A stretch of 64,000 nucleotides of DNA, taken from assembly GCA_004000515.1 (NCBI GenBank), contig CP034537.1, forward strand, positions 806,001 through 870,000, read 5' to 3'. The notes beneath the pieces were generated by a model. That model made no database searches. It was not told the origin of the DNA and worked only from the letters and a program-made list of their open reading frames with translations. Positions 45,483 to 58,318 of this stretch are shown here, piece after piece (the stretch's first letter is position 1; each line of letters starts with the position of its first letter). Position numbers and translations under genes: made by a program. The DNA comes from Pseudomonas poae. GTDB taxonomy: Bacteria; Pseudomonadota; Gammaproteobacteria; Pseudomonadales; Pseudomonadaceae.

Positions 45483-46342
45483 ATGAAAAGCAGTTGTTCA
45501 TCCTCAGCCAGTACTTGCTGCCACACCACTTGCTGTCGCGCCTGGCCGGCTGCGTTGCCGAGTGCCGTGTGCGTTGGTTCAAGAACGCCTTCACCACGTG
45601 GTTCGCCAAGCGTTATCAAGTGGACATGTCCCAGGCTCTGGTTGAAGACGTGACCGCCTACGAGCACTTCAACGCGTTCTTCACCCGTGCCCTGAAAGAC
45701 GGCGCCCGCCCGCTGGACCAAACCCCTGGCGCGGTGCTGAGCCCTGCCGATGGCGCGGTCAGCCAACTGGGCCCGATCGAACATGGTCGCGTGTTCCAGG
45801 CCAAGGGCCACAGTTTCAGCGTGCTGGAACTGCTGGGTGGCGATTCCGCCGTGGCAGCGCCGTTCATGGGCGGCGACTTCGCAACGGTTTACTTGTCGCC
45901 GAAGGACTACCACCGCGTGCATATGCCACTGGCCGGGACCCTGCGCGAGATGATCTACATTCCGGGGCGCATCTTCTCGGTGAACCAGACCACTGCGGAA
46001 AACGTACCGGAGCTGTTCGCACGCAATGAACGTGTGGCCTGCATTTTCGACACTGAACGCGGCCCGATGGCCGTGGTGTTGGTGGGTGCGATGATCGTCG
46101 CGTCGATTGAAACCGTGTGGGCTGGCTTGGTGACGCCGCCAAAACGTGAGCTGAAAACCTTCCGCTATGACGAAGCCGCGCGTGCGCCGATCCATTTGGA
46201 GAAAGGTGCAGAGCTGGGTCGCTTCAAGCTGGGTTCGACCGCGATTGTGCTGTTCGGGCCGGATCAGGTGAAGTGGGCGGAGGAGTTGGCGGCAGGCACT
46301 CCTGTGCAGATGGGCCAAGGCATCGCGGCACCTAAAGCCTGA
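45483..46342 (+). CDS. psd: Phosphatidylserine decarboxylase proenzyme
   Basis: The corrected product is 286 aa. It carries SPADGAVSQLG, HRVHMPLAG and the LGST self-cleavage site (RFKLGSTAIVLF), where the serine becomes the pyruvoyl group. It makes phosphatidylethanolamine in the inner membrane. The AAAA run after the ATG (45486-45489) appears one base short; the true start reads MKKQLFILSQYLLPHHLLSR. Confidence 0.95.
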
Positions 46343-46373
46343 CCCCAAACAGAGTTGAAGCTGGAACCCTATC

Positions 46374-46440
46374 AGGCTGGCTTGCCTGCGATGACGGTGG
46401 TGAATCCAACACCGCTATCGCAGGCAAGCCAGCTCCCACA
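46374..46440. repeat. REPIN with truncated left arm
   Basis: GGCTGGCTTGCCTGCGAT on the left lacks the GTGGGA end that the right arm (ATCGCAGGCAAGCCAGCTCC) predicts. It lies between convergent psd and serB. Confidence 0.75.
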
Positions 46441-46472
46441 TTTTTGATCCCATTCCTACAGGGGAAGGAGAG

Positions 46473-47636
46473 TTACAGCTGACCGTCGCGGTCACGGAAG
46501 CCCAGCAAGTACAACACCCCATCCAACCCCAGCGTCGAAATCGCCTGCTTAGCCGACTGCTTCACCAACGGCTTGGCGCGGAACGCCACACCCAGCCCGG
46601 CAATTGCGAGCATTGGCAAGTCATTCGCCCCGTCGCCGACCGCAATGGTCTGCTCCAGGCGCAAACCTTCCTTGTGGGCCAACTCCCTCAGCAAATCCGC
46701 CTTGCGTTGTGCGTCGACAATCGGCTCCACGGCCACGCCGGTCACCTTGCCATCCACCACTTCCAGTTCGTTTGCGAACACATAGTCGATGCCCAGCTTG
46801 GCCTGCAATTGCTTGGCGAAGTAGGTGAAGCCGCCAGACAGGATGGCGGTCTTGTAGCCCAGGCGCTTGAGTTCGGCAAACAGGGTCTCGGCGCCTTCGG
46901 TCAGGCGCAGCGAGGCGCCGATGGAGTCCAGTACGCTGACGTCCAGCCCCTTGAGCAGCGCCAGGCGCTCCTTGAAGCTGGCGCGGAAGTCCAGCTCACC
47001 GGCCATGGCGCGCTCGGTAATCTCGGAGACTTGCTCGCCCACACCGGCGGCCTTGGCCAACTCGTCGATGACTTCGGCCTCGATCAGCGTGGAGTCCATG
47101 TCGAACACTGCCAGGCGGCGGTTACGACGGAACAGCGAATCTTCCTGGAAGGCGATGTCGACATTCAGCTCCTGGGCCACGCTGAGGAATTCGGCGCGCA
47201 GGGCCTGTGGGTCGGCCGGCTCGCCGCGCACGGAGAACTCGATGCAACCCTTGCCTTTGTCGGCTGGCGTGTCCAACGGCATGCGACCCGACAGACGGTC
47301 AATATGGTCGATATTCAAACCGTATTGCGCGGTAATCGAGCTGACTCGCTGCAACTGCTCGGCTGTGACCTTGCGGGTCAACAGCGTCACGATGTGGCGT
47401 TTCTTGCCTTGGCCGGCGACCCATTGCTACGCCGTAAACAGGATGTCCTTGAGGACCGAGGACGCCTGTTCATTGCTCGGGATCTCGACCAGGATGCCGA
47501 ACGACAGCGTGTCGTGGATCACCGCCTGGCCAATGTCGAGAATGTTCACACCACCTTGGGCCAGAACGCCGGTAATGGCGGCGGTGAGACCCGGGCGATC
47601 TTCACCGGTGATGTTAATCAGGACAATTTCGCGCAA
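46473..47636 (-). CDS. serB: Phosphoserine phosphatase SerB, interrupted by an amber codon
   Basis: The C-terminal HAD phosphatase (VFDMDSTLIEAEVIDELAKA; GDGANDLPML) and the ACT-like N-terminal region (TGEDRPGLTAAITGVLAQGG) are clear. They lie in the same frame but are separated by TAG at 47427-47429. Pseudomonas SerB normally has about 17 more residues here, from Tyr-Lys-Leu-Asp to the residues just before the tryptophan of QWVAGQGKKRH. An in-frame deletion of about 51 nt therefore seems to have created the stop. If real, full-length SerB is lost and serine synthesis impaired. The start is taken as the TTG at 47636 (MREIVLINITGEDRPG). Confidence 0.85.
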
Positions 47637-47768
47637 GGCGCACCCCAGGCTGGAAAAAAACCGCATTCTACCCACTTTCAGTGACCATCGGGCACAGCCA
47701 GCGCTTTGCCGGTTCTAGGGCTGTCGCTATACTGCGCGTCAACTTCACGGACCAAGAGCCGAGCGCAA

Positions 47769-49307
47769 GTGAACCGGCCCACGCCAGTAAAAACCGATAA
47801 CTTCTTCCTGCTGATCTTCCGGGCACTGCGCCACCGCCGTGTACCGATCGCATTACGCATCGCCAGCCATAACGTGATCCTGGTCGCCTTGGCCCTGGTG
47901 ATCTATGCCTGCGTGATGGGCTTGCAGTTCAAACAGGCCATGCACGAACAAGCCGATGCCCTGGGCGAGAGCCTGACCACGCAAACCGCCACCTCGGCGA
48001 CCGAGCTGTTGGTGTCCAACGACATCCTCAGCCTCAACGTGCTGCTCAACAACCTGACCAAGAACCCGCTGGTGGCCCACGCCGCCATCTACAGCGTGGA
48101 CAACCGGATCATGGCCGAAGCCGGGCAGCGCCCGAAGAACGGCCTGCTGGGTGAAGCGGAAGGGTTGTATCAGAGCAACATCACGTTCCAGGACGTGAAG
48201 GCCGGCCAACTGCGCATCAGCCTCGACATGCAGCAATTCCAGCAGCCGATGACCATCAGCCTGCAAAGCATGGGCATCCTCAGTGCGATCCTGCTGGCAT
48301 TGGCCCTGGCGTTGAGCCTGCGCCTGGGTCGACACATCTCCACGCCATTGATGCAATTGCGCATCTGGCTGCGGGACATCGACGAACACACCCCGGCCAC
48401 CGACCGCCAGGGATGAGATCGGCGACCTCGCCCGCCAGCTTCACGCCAGCTTTGCCCCAGAGCCTGTGGTGCGCGAGGCTGAGCCCGAGCCTGAATTCGA
48501 CGACACCGACTACGGCGACGAACCCGAGTTTGAAGTGCGCGACCTGCGCGAGCCGGTTTCGACGAAGCCCCTCCTGTGGCGGGCCTCAAGCCTGCAACCC
48601 GCAAGGCGATCCAGGCCGAAGAAGACGAATTGGACGACGAAGACCCGTTCGCCGATTTGCGCGACACCTCGGACGGCAGCCCTGCCACCGCCCCCAAAGC
48701 CGCGCCGGTGCCGGTGAGGAACGCCGAGCCCCAGCACAGCGCCGTGCTGGCCGTGCAACTGGGCGCTCAGGACCAACTGCGCCGCCTGCCGCGCGCACGC
48801 CTGACCGAGTTGCTGGAGCGCTACCGTGACTGCCTCGACCAGGCCGCCTCGCTCTACCAGAGCGAACTGCACACCCTGAACGACGGCAGCACGCTGATGC
48901 TGTTCCACAGCGAAGACAGCGGCGAAGATTACCTGACAAACGCCATTTGCTGCGGCGAGCTATTGCGCGCCTTGGGCCATGCCCTGCAGATCGAAGTGGC
49001 GGACAGCGGCATCACCCTGCAACTGCAACTCGGCCTGACGGTGAGTGATGACCTGTTCGGCATGAGCCAGATCGACCTGCTGCTCACCGAGAGTGCACAG
49101 GACGCCCTGGCCCTGTCCCAGCACAGCCGCAACCTGTTGTTGGTGGAGCGCAAGATCAGTGAAGACTCGCTGATCCGCCAGCGCGCCCGTATCCGCCCGA
49201 TTGCCAGCCCAGAGGGCGCAAGCTGTGTGGAGCGGTTGATGGAGCCTTATCCGTCGATGCTGGAACGACAGTTGGCACGGATGCACGAGACCCGCACAAA
49301 AAGCTAA
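47769..49307 (+). CDS. AhpA/YtjB-family membrane protein
   Basis: The corrected product is 512 aa. Two transmembrane helices (NVILVALALVIYACVMGL and MGILSAILLALALALSLRLG) enclose a ~130-residue periplasmic part; a HAMP-like stretch, an acidic linker and a C-terminal globular domain follow. The family lies divergent from serB in gammaproteobacteria (ytjB/smp in E. coli). Function is unknown. An extra G at 48410-48412 and a missing T at 48557-48559 break the frame; corrected, the joints read ATDRQDEIGDLARQLHASF and LREPVFDEAPPVAGLKP. The start is the GTG at 47769. Confidence 0.82.
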
Positions 49308-49334
49308 CTATGCGAGCTCGCTACAACCCCCAAT

Positions 49335-49366
49335 AAAAAGGCCCGCTGAGTCAGCGGGCCTTTTTT
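49335..49366. terminator. Bidirectional terminator
   Basis: AAAAGGCCCGCTGA-GTC-TCAGCGGGCCTTTTTT between two convergent genes. The stem has T/A tracts on both sides. Confidence 0.88.
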
Positions 49367-49382
49367 GTATCTGCGGTTTGGC

Positions 49383-50094
49383 TTAGAACCTGAACACTTC
49401 CATATCCGTACGAATCGGCGTGGCCATCGGCATCTTCGGCTTCTGTGGCTCAGCCGGCTTGGCCTGGACCGGAGCCTGCTTGCGTGGCGCCTCGGCAATC
49501 GGCGGTTGGTTGGCCAATGGCTTGAGAGCTACCGACAACAGCTGCGCCAAGTGCTGCAACAACACGCCTTGGGCCTGGACCTGGGACGCGGTGGTGCCGG
49601 TGTGTTCTTCCTGCAAGTGCACGATGCGGTTATCGCGCACTTGGCCACGGCGGTCGATCAAGCGCCATTGCGCATCGAGGATCGCTGGCTGCGACGTGCC
49701 GGAGTCGAGCCGGGTAATGGTCAACAAGACCTGCACATCCGGTGTAAAACCCCGCTGGCGCAGGCGACAGGACCACTCGCTGGCTGTCCAGTTGACCGGC
49801 CACCTGGCGTAACATCAGTTGGTTGATGTCGGACGATAAACTGCCCGCCCAACGACCATCAGTGGAACCTTGCAGGCTGCCGTCGTTCTGACGTTGCAGC
49901 AGAGTTTCGCGTTGCAGGTAGTCAGCAACGACCACCGGACCCAGCAATACAGCCATGCCAGCTGTTTGTGCTGGCTGAGCCGGACTTCCGCTGTCCAGCT
50001 GGTACAGCGACACCGGTTGGTGTGTGCTGCAACCCGCCAACCCCAGAAGGCCAGCGAGCATAAAAATTAAAGGAAGGCGTGGAGCAGTCATCAT
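49383..50094 (-). CDS. pqiC: PqiC-family lipoprotein
   Basis: The corrected product is 236 aa. The lipoprotein signal MLAGLLGLAGCSTHQP gives a lipidated cysteine. The domain is DUF330 (YmbA/PqiC), a partner of MCE-type lipid transport systems at the outer membrane. The C-terminal ~45 residues are Pro/Lys-rich (PRKQAPVQAKPAEPQKPK). An extra base in AAAA at 49746-49749 shifts the frame; corrected, the joint reads SPAPAGFTPDVQVLLTITRL. No pqiA/pqiB genes are adjacent in this window. Confidence 0.8.
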
Positions 50095-50267
50095 CCCATC
50101 CAGGTGGCTGCCACAAGGCGAACCACAATGTAATACTAAAAATAACCTAAACACGCTCGGCCACGCCGGCGCTGGAAAGGCCATATCATCCGTGAATATG
50201 CGCCATGACTCCAGCGTTAAAGCGCCGATCTACGCGTTAAATCGTAGATCGGGGGCTCTAATACGCC

Positions 50268-52588
<2,321 letters not shown>

Positions 52589-52604
52589 TCAAGAAATTCA
52601 ATCA

Positions 52605-53600
52605 TCAAGGCTGGGCACTCCAGCCACCGGCCGGGGCGGCGAAACGATAGACCACCGGACGCTTTTCACCATCGGCACGCGGGCCGAAGTTGTTGTCGAT
52701 ACCCAGCCAGGCACCGTCTGCGTCAATCACCAGGGCTTCGGCCAAACCATAAGGCTGGGGATACCTGCGTTCAGGCGTCAGGGTCTCGTCGGCAAACGAC
52801 CAGCACAGCTCGACCTTGGCCGTGACTGCATCACGCCGGCAAATCTGGAACGCATTGCGCTCCAGGGTAAACAGCTTGCCGTTGAACAGCGACAAGTCGG
52901 CAAAATCCTTGGATACGGCCTTGGCTTTGGGAAACTGGGCCGGCTGCATTTCCTGGCCGGCCTCGCTTAACAACACGCAGGGGCCGTCGCAATTCCACAG
53001 GCTTTGCCCGCGCTTGATCGAGACAAGCCCGCGCCGCTCACGCTCCGCTGCCAGCCATATCTGATTGCCCTCGGGGTTGATCGCCAAGCCTTCGAACAGG
53101 GCATTGAAGTGCAGCAACATGCCACTGGCGCGCGCTTCACGCACCATGCCCGGGGCAATCTTCAACCACTCGGGCGCGCCATTCACCGGCACTTGCAGCA
53201 CCGCCGCGTGGGCTTCGCTGACAATGTAGCGGTTGCCAGCGGCATCGCAGGTGATGCCCTCAAAATCCAGGTCGCCACCACGAATGAACGAAGCGGCCTT
53301 GGTGCGCGAACGCAACCCCCAGGGCAGCCCGGACTCTGGCACCGGTGGTACCTCGATTTTCACCGTTTCGGCCTGCCAGGTCGGCGCACTGATATCCAGG
53401 CGATAGATCTGGTCGTCATCGCGGTCGGAAACCGTCCACAACGCCTTGCCACACAACGCAAGGCCTGACAGGTTCCCGCCACGCATGCCGTCCACCGGGT
53501 GTTCAGACACCAGTTTCAACTCAGCCACGGGCGCGGCAGCCACCTCGGTGGCCGCCAACCCGCTGAACATCAGGATCGCCAGGGCGAAACCTGTGCGCAT
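52605..53600 (-). CDS. Esterase-like-activity-of-phytase family protein
   Basis: The intact 331-aa product has a signal peptide (MRTGFALAILMFSGLAATEVAAA) and a predicted beta-propeller-like phytase/esterase fold (GGNLSGLALCGKALWTVSDR, GGDLDFEGITCDAAGNRYIV, NALFEGLAINPEGNQIWLAA). It is probably periplasmic. Activity is not established. Its ATG overlaps the parE stop (TGATG), so it is coupled to parE, and parC follows. Confidence 0.78.
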   Translation of the reverse strand: MRTGFALAILMFSGLAATEVAAAPVAELKLVSEHPVDGMRGGNLSGLALCGKALWTVSDRDDDQIYRLDISAPTWQAETVKIEVPPVPESGLPWGLRSRTKAASFIRGGDLDFEGITCDAAGNRYIVSEAHAAVLQVPVNGAPEWLKIAPGMVREARASGMLLHFNALFEGLAINPEGNQIWLAAERERRGLVSIKRGQSLWNCDGPCVLLSEAGQEMQPAQFPKAKAVSKDFADLSLFNGKLFTLERNAFQICRRDAVTAKVELCWSFADETLTPERRYPQPYGLAEALVIDADGAWLGIDNNFGPRADGEKRPVVYRFAAPAGGWSAQP

Positions 53601-55503
53601 CAGCCCAGAACCTCGGCCAGGTTGCCTTTGGATTCCAGCCAGGACTTGCGGTCCGGCGCGCGCTTCTTCGCCAGCAGCATGTCCATCATTTCCGACGTAG
53701 CGGCGTAGTCTTCCAAGGTCAGCTGTACCAGGCGCCGGGTGTTCGGGTCCATGGTGGTTTCGCGCAGTTGCGGCGGGTTCATTTCACCCAGGCCTTTGAA
53801 TCGCGTGACCTGTGGCTTGCCGCGTTTCTTCTCGGCCACCAGGCGGTCGAGGATGCCATCGCGCTCGGCTTCATCGAGGGCGTAGAAAATCTCCTTGCCC
53901 AAGTCGATGCGGTACAGCGGCGGCATGGCGACATAGACGTGACCGGCATCCACCAACGGGCGGAAGTGCTGGACGAACAGCGCGCACAGCAACGTGGCGA
54001 TGTGCAAGCCGTCGGAGTCGGCGTCGGCGAGGATGCAGATCTTGCCGTAGCGCAGCTGGCTCATGTCCGCTGCGCCCGGGTCAACACCAATGGCCACGGC
54101 GATGTTGTGCACTTCCTGGCTGGCCAGGACTTCACTGCCATCGACTTCCCAGGTGTTGAGGATCTTGCCGCGCAACGGCAGGATCGCCTGGAACTCCTTG
54201 TCCCGCGCTTGCTTGGCGGAACCACCGGCGGAGTCACCCTCTACCAGGAACAGTTCGGAGCGCATCGGGTCTTGCCCGGCGCAATCGGCCAGCTTGCCAG
54301 GCAATGCCGGGCCCTGGGTGATGCGTTTGCGCTCGACCTTCTTGCTGGCCTTCAGGCGACGGCCAGCGTTGTTGATCGCCAGCTCTGCCAGGGCCAGGCC
54401 CAATTCAGGGTGCTCGTTGAGCCACAGGCTGAACGCGTCCTTGACCACACCGGAGACAAACGCCGCGGCCTCGCGAGACGACAGGCGCTCTTTGGTCTGA
54501 CCGGAGAATTGCGGCTCCTGCATCTTCATCGACAGCACGAACGCAATGCGCTCCCACACGTCTTCCGGCGCGAGCTTCACGCCGCGCGGCAGCAGGCTGC
54601 GGTATTCGCAGAATTCGCGCATGGCATCCAGCAAACCCTGGCGCAAACCGTTGACGTGGGTGCCACCCTGAGCTGTCGGGATCAGGTTGACGTAGCTTTC
54701 CTGCACGCTGTCGCCGCCTTCGGGCAGCCACAGCAGCGCCCAGTCGACGGCTTCTTTATTACCCGCCAGGCTGCCGCAGAACGGCTCGTTGGGCAGGCGT
54801 TCAAAGTCGCTGACGGAGTCTTCCAGGTAGGAGCGCAGGCCGTCTTCGTAGTGCCACTCGACCTTCTCGCCGGTGCCTTTGTCTTCAAAGGTCACTAGCA
54901 GGCCTGGGCACAACACAGCCTTGGCCTTGAGCACGTGCTTGAGGCGGCTGATGGAGAATTTCGGTGAATCGAAGTATTTCGGGTCCGGCGCGAAGTACAC
55001 GCTGGTGCCGGTATTGCGCTTGCCAACGGTGCCGATCACCTCCAGGTCGGTGGCTTTGTAGCCATCGGCGAAGGTCATCTGGTACTCGTTGCCGTCGCGC
55101 TTGACCTTCACCCGTACCAGTGTGGACAGGGCGTTGACCACCGAGATACCCACCCCGTGCAAACCACCGGAGAACTGGTAGTTCTTGTTCGAGAACTTAC
55201 CGCCGGCGTGCAGCTTGGTGAGGATCAGCTCGACGCCCGGCACCCCCTCTTCCGGGTGGATGTCCACCGGCATGCCGCGACCATCGTCGGACACTTCCAG
55301 GAATGGTCAGCGTGAAGAATAACATGCACCGACTTGGCGTGGCCGGCCAGGGCTTCGTCGACGCTGTTGTCGATGACTTCCTGGGCAAGGTGGTTCGGCC
55401 GGCTGGTGTCGGTGTACATGCCGGGGCGTTTGCGCACCGGGTCGAGGCCCGAGAGGACTTCGATGGCGTCGGCGTTATAAGAGCTAGCGCTGGGAGTGGC
55501 CAT
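53600..55503 (-). CDS. parE: DNA topoisomerase IV subunit B
   Basis: The corrected product is 634 aa. It has the GHKL ATPase motifs (DNSVDEALAG, DDGRGMPVDIH, GGLHGVGISVVNALS) and the TOPRIM domain (EGDSAGGSAKQARD, DADSDGLH). One base is missing at 55300-55301; the repair gives HADHSLEVSDDGRGM. With ParC it decatenates replicated chromosomes. Confidence 0.95.
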
Positions 55504-55547
55504 GGGGTCTCGTCGTGAGTCTTTCGATTAAAAGTGACCTGCGATTT

Positions 55548-56151
55548 TTACAGTGACGAAAAATCGAAGGATTGGTACTGATCTGCGCCAATGCCGGCAA
55601 AACTGAGCAGCGCCGGCAATTGCTGGGCAAACCCCTGGTAGCCATGGTCACCGCCGGCCTGAATGCGCAAGGCACAGGCCCGGTAATACTGCTGGGCGAG
55701 GCGATAATCCAGCGTTTCATCGCCGGTCTGCAACCACACCTGATAACGCGCCGCATCCTGGGGCGCCGCCACTTCCAGCTCGGCCAATGCCGTGACGTGG
55801 TCGTGGGTCAATTCCCAGGTTTCATCGGTGTAGAGGTTCTTCTGGGTGCCCAGGTAGCCGTCGAACATCCGATGAGGGCTGACCGCCGGGTTGACCAGCA
55901 GCGCCTTGAGGCCATGGCGTTCGGCAAGATGGGTTGCATAGTAGCCGCCGAGTGAGCTGCCGACCAGCAGCGGCCGTCCCAGTTCAGCGATAGCCGCCTC
56001 CAACTGAGCAATTGCCTGACGGGGATGGTGATGCGGGGCACGCGCAGTTGATCGGCCAGGCCGAGGAGTCCATCACCGTGATCAACTGGCAGGCCTTGTT
56101 GGACGCAGGCGCACTGTTGAAGCCGTGGATATACAGGATCGAAGCGGACAT
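55548..56151 (-). CDS. yqiA: YqiA-like alpha/beta hydrolase (esterase)
   Basis: The corrected product is 201 aa: MSASILYIHGFNSAPASNKA, the nucleophile elbow VGSSLGGYYATHLAERHG and the C-terminal GGDHGYQGF histidine region. The family (UPF0227) includes esterases near parE and cpdA in gammaproteobacteria. Two C are missing in the coding strand, at 56065-56066 and 56035-56038. GGAGAG precedes the ATG at 56151. Confidence 0.87.
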
Positions 56152-56244
56152 GCCGGGCTCTCCGTGCTTCAGCCAAAGAGGCGCAGTTTACAGGGATCGA
56201 AGCCCTGTGTGATGACCTCGGTCCACAGGACACAGAAGAACCCT

Positions 56245-56331
56245 GTGGGAGCTGGCTTGCCTGCGATTGCGGTGTATCAGCAACCCATTTATTAGCAGGC
56301 AGACCGCTATCGCAGGCAAGCCAGCTCCCAC
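56245..56331. repeat. REPIN (GCTGGCTTGCCTGCG type)
   Basis: Inverted REP sequences GTGGGAGCTGGCTTGCCTGC and its complement are separated by ~45 bases, between yqiA and cpdA. Confidence 0.85.
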
Positions 56332-56355
56332 ATTTTTGATCAGTGTTTAGGGCGG

Positions 56356-57180
56356 TTAATAACCGTTGCTACCGTAATCCACGGTAAAGGCGAAGCCCTG
56401 GACCCGCTCCACCCCCAACCGTCCGTCGGCATGCAAACGCAGCCAACGGTAACCCGGCGCCTGTTCGCTGACCTTGAAGTCCTCACTGCCCGGCGCGAAC
56501 TGGATGCAGGTGGACGGCGACGCCAATAAACGCACGCCGTTGCGCTCGCGGTCGATTTCCTGGTGCACGTGGCCCCAGAGTACCGCCCGCACCTGCGGAA
56601 AACGGTCGAGCACGGCAAACAGGGCCTCGGGGTTGCGCAGGCCGATGGGCTCCATCCAGGCACACCCGATAGGCACCGGGTGATGGTGAAAGCACACCAG
56701 ATGATGACGGCTCGGTGCTTCGCTGAGGGCTTGGGCGAGCAATTGCAGTTGCTGGTCTTGCAGATAACCCGGCACCGAACCCGGCACGGAGGAATCCAGC
56801 AAAGTGATGCGCCAGTTACCAATATCGACCACCGACTCCAAAAAATCACTGTGCACAGCAGCGAGGGCCATGACCTGAGGTTCGTCGTGATTGCCAGGAA
56901 TCCAGCGTGCCGGCACGCCCATTTGCTGGGTCATATCGCGAAACTGCTGATACGACTCCAGCGTACCGTCCTGGGACAGGTCCCCGTGGCCAGCATTAAG
57001 TCGATCTGCGGCTGCTGCCCTTACCAAATCGATCACCCGCTGCAGGCTTGCGCGGGTGTTCATGCTCAGCAGCGTGCCGTCGGCCTCGGCAAACAGGTGG
57101 CTGTCGGAGAGTTGCACCAGCAACGCCGGCGCATCGGGGGTCACGGTGGATACGCTCGGCAAGGCGCTCTCCCAAGGCAA
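56356..57180 (-). CDS. cpdA: 3',5'-cyclic-AMP phosphodiesterase CpdA
   Basis: The frame is open for 274 residues and shows the metallophosphatase motifs LVQLSDSHLF, GDLSQDG, GNHDEP, FHHHP and WGHVHQE. Residues ~53-66 read RAAAADRLNAGHGD, where the family and the alternative frame predict RQQQPQIDLMLATGD. This points to an extra G at 57018-57020 and a lost G at 56982-56985, which cancel out. The start is a TTG at 57180 (MPWESALPSV); no strong ribosome binding site is visible. It lies downstream of nudF and the DUF1249 gene in one run. Confidence 0.88.
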   Translation of the reverse strand: MPWESALPSVSTVTPDAPALLVQLSDSHLFAEADGTLLSMNTRASLQRVIDLVRAAAADRLNAGHGDLSQDGTLESYQQFRDMTQQMGVPARWIPGNHDEPQVMALAAVHSDFLESVVDIGNWRITLLDSSVPGSVPGYLQDQQLQLLAQALSEAPSRHHLVCFHHHPVPIGCAWMEPIGLRNPEALFAVLDRFPQVRAVLWGHVHQEIDRERNGVRLLASPSTCIQFAPGSEDFKVSEQAPGYRWLRLHADGRLGVERVQGFAFTVDYGSNGY

Positions 57181-57260
57181 TCACAGGAATGGACGTGTGG
57201 CGTGATTATGCTGGGCAGCACACCAAAGAGGAAATACAAGGAATCAGATGCAGTTCACAT

Positions 57261-57710
57261 CTACCGCACGACTTCGAACTCATGGCCCAAGGCCAGGCAG
57301 TGGCTCAACCATTCACCGAGGAACACATTGAGCTGTGCTTTCTCATCGGGCTGGTGCATGAACACGTTCGGGTAAGGATAGATGCTGCGAAAGCGTCGTG
57401 CATGCTCGGCGCTGATCACTTCGGCCATCCGCGCGTCGTGGTACACCTGCACTTCCAGCTGCGGCACCGGCAGCCATGGCAGGCTGTGCTCCTGGCGCAC
57501 GCGCAGGGTGGTGGTGTACGGGCAGTTGACGATCACTTCCAGGGTCAGCACGCCGAGCATCTGGTCGCCATGGGTCACGCCAATGCGCCGCGCCGCTGGG
57601 GCATGGCGCATGTCCGGCAGCAGACGCATCAGCCGCGCATAGTTGGCCTCGCAGGCCGCTTGCAACCCAATCAGGTCAACTCGATAACGTTCCCGTGCCT
57701 TTACTGCCAT
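57261..57710 (-). CDS. DUF1249 family protein
   Basis: The intact 149-aa product (RERYRVDLIGLQAACEANYA; YTTTLRVRQEHSLPWLPVPQ) belongs to DUF1249 (YqiB), found next to nudF and cpdA in gammaproteobacteria. Function is unknown. It overlaps nudF by ten bases. Confidence 0.85.
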   Translation of the reverse strand: MAVKARERYRVDLIGLQAACEANYARLMRLLPDMRHAPAARRIGVTHGDQMLGVLTLEVIVNCPYTTTLRVRQEHSLPWLPVPQLEVQVYHDARMAEVISAEHARRFRSIYPYPNVFMHQPDEKAQLNVFLGEWLSHCLALGHEFEVVR

Positions 57711-58318
57711 AACCCCCTCACTTCCGCGCGATTAAGCGCAAGCCATTGCAGGGCGATAATGCTGGCTGCGTTGGAAATTCTGCCGTCGCGCACCGCTTGC
57801 AGGGCATCCTCGAACGCCCAGGTGGTCACGCGGATATCTTCTGCCTCTTCTTCCAGTCCATGGACGCCACCCACCCCTGTGCTGTCGCAACGGCCCAGGT
57901 ACAAGTGCACATATTCGGTACTGCCGCCCGGCGATGGGAAATACTTGGTGATCGGCCACAGCGCGGAGAACGTCAGCCCAGCTTCCTCCTCGGCTTCACG
58001 GTGCGCAACCTCCTCCGGCTCTTCATCCCTGTCGATCAGGCCGGCAACCATTTCGATCAACCAAGGGTTGTCGGTACGGCCCATGGCACCAACGCGGAAC
58101 TGCTCATTCAACACCACTTCGTCGCGTTGCGGGTCGTAGGGCAATACGCACACAGCATCATGACGAACAAAGACTTCGCGGTTGATCACGCGGCTCATGC
58201 CACCATCGAATTTCTCGTGGCGCAATTGCAGGCGGTCGAGCTGATAGAAGCCCTTGAAGGCATTGTCGCGCTGAACGATTTCAATCTTGCTCGGCGTCGA
58301 TTTTGCGAAATCCGTCAT
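57701..58318 (-). CDS. nudF: ADP-ribose pyrophosphatase (Nudix)
   Basis: The intact 205-aa product carries the Nudix box (GLIDRDEEPEEVAHREAEEE followed by AGL). It hydrolyses ADP-ribose. The start MTDFAKSTPSKIEIV at 58318 is the conserved one. It is first in the nudF-DUF1249-cpdA run. Confidence 0.92.
   Translation of the reverse strand: MTDFAKSTPSKIEIVQRDNAFKGFYQLDRLQLRHEKFDGGMSRVINREVFVRHDAVCVLPYDPQRDEVVLNEQFRVGAMGRTDNPWLIEMVAGLIDRDEEPEEVAHREAEEEAGLTFSALWPITKYFPSPGGSTEYVHLYLGRCDSTGVGGVHGLEEEAEDIRVTTWAFEDALQAVRDGRISNAASIIALQWLALNRAEVRGLWQ

Noticed and set aside
50226..50251. Terminator of parC
   Set aside because: The 9-bp hairpin CGATCTACG/CGTAGATCG is real, but no T tract follows on the minus strand, so intrinsic termination is not supported.
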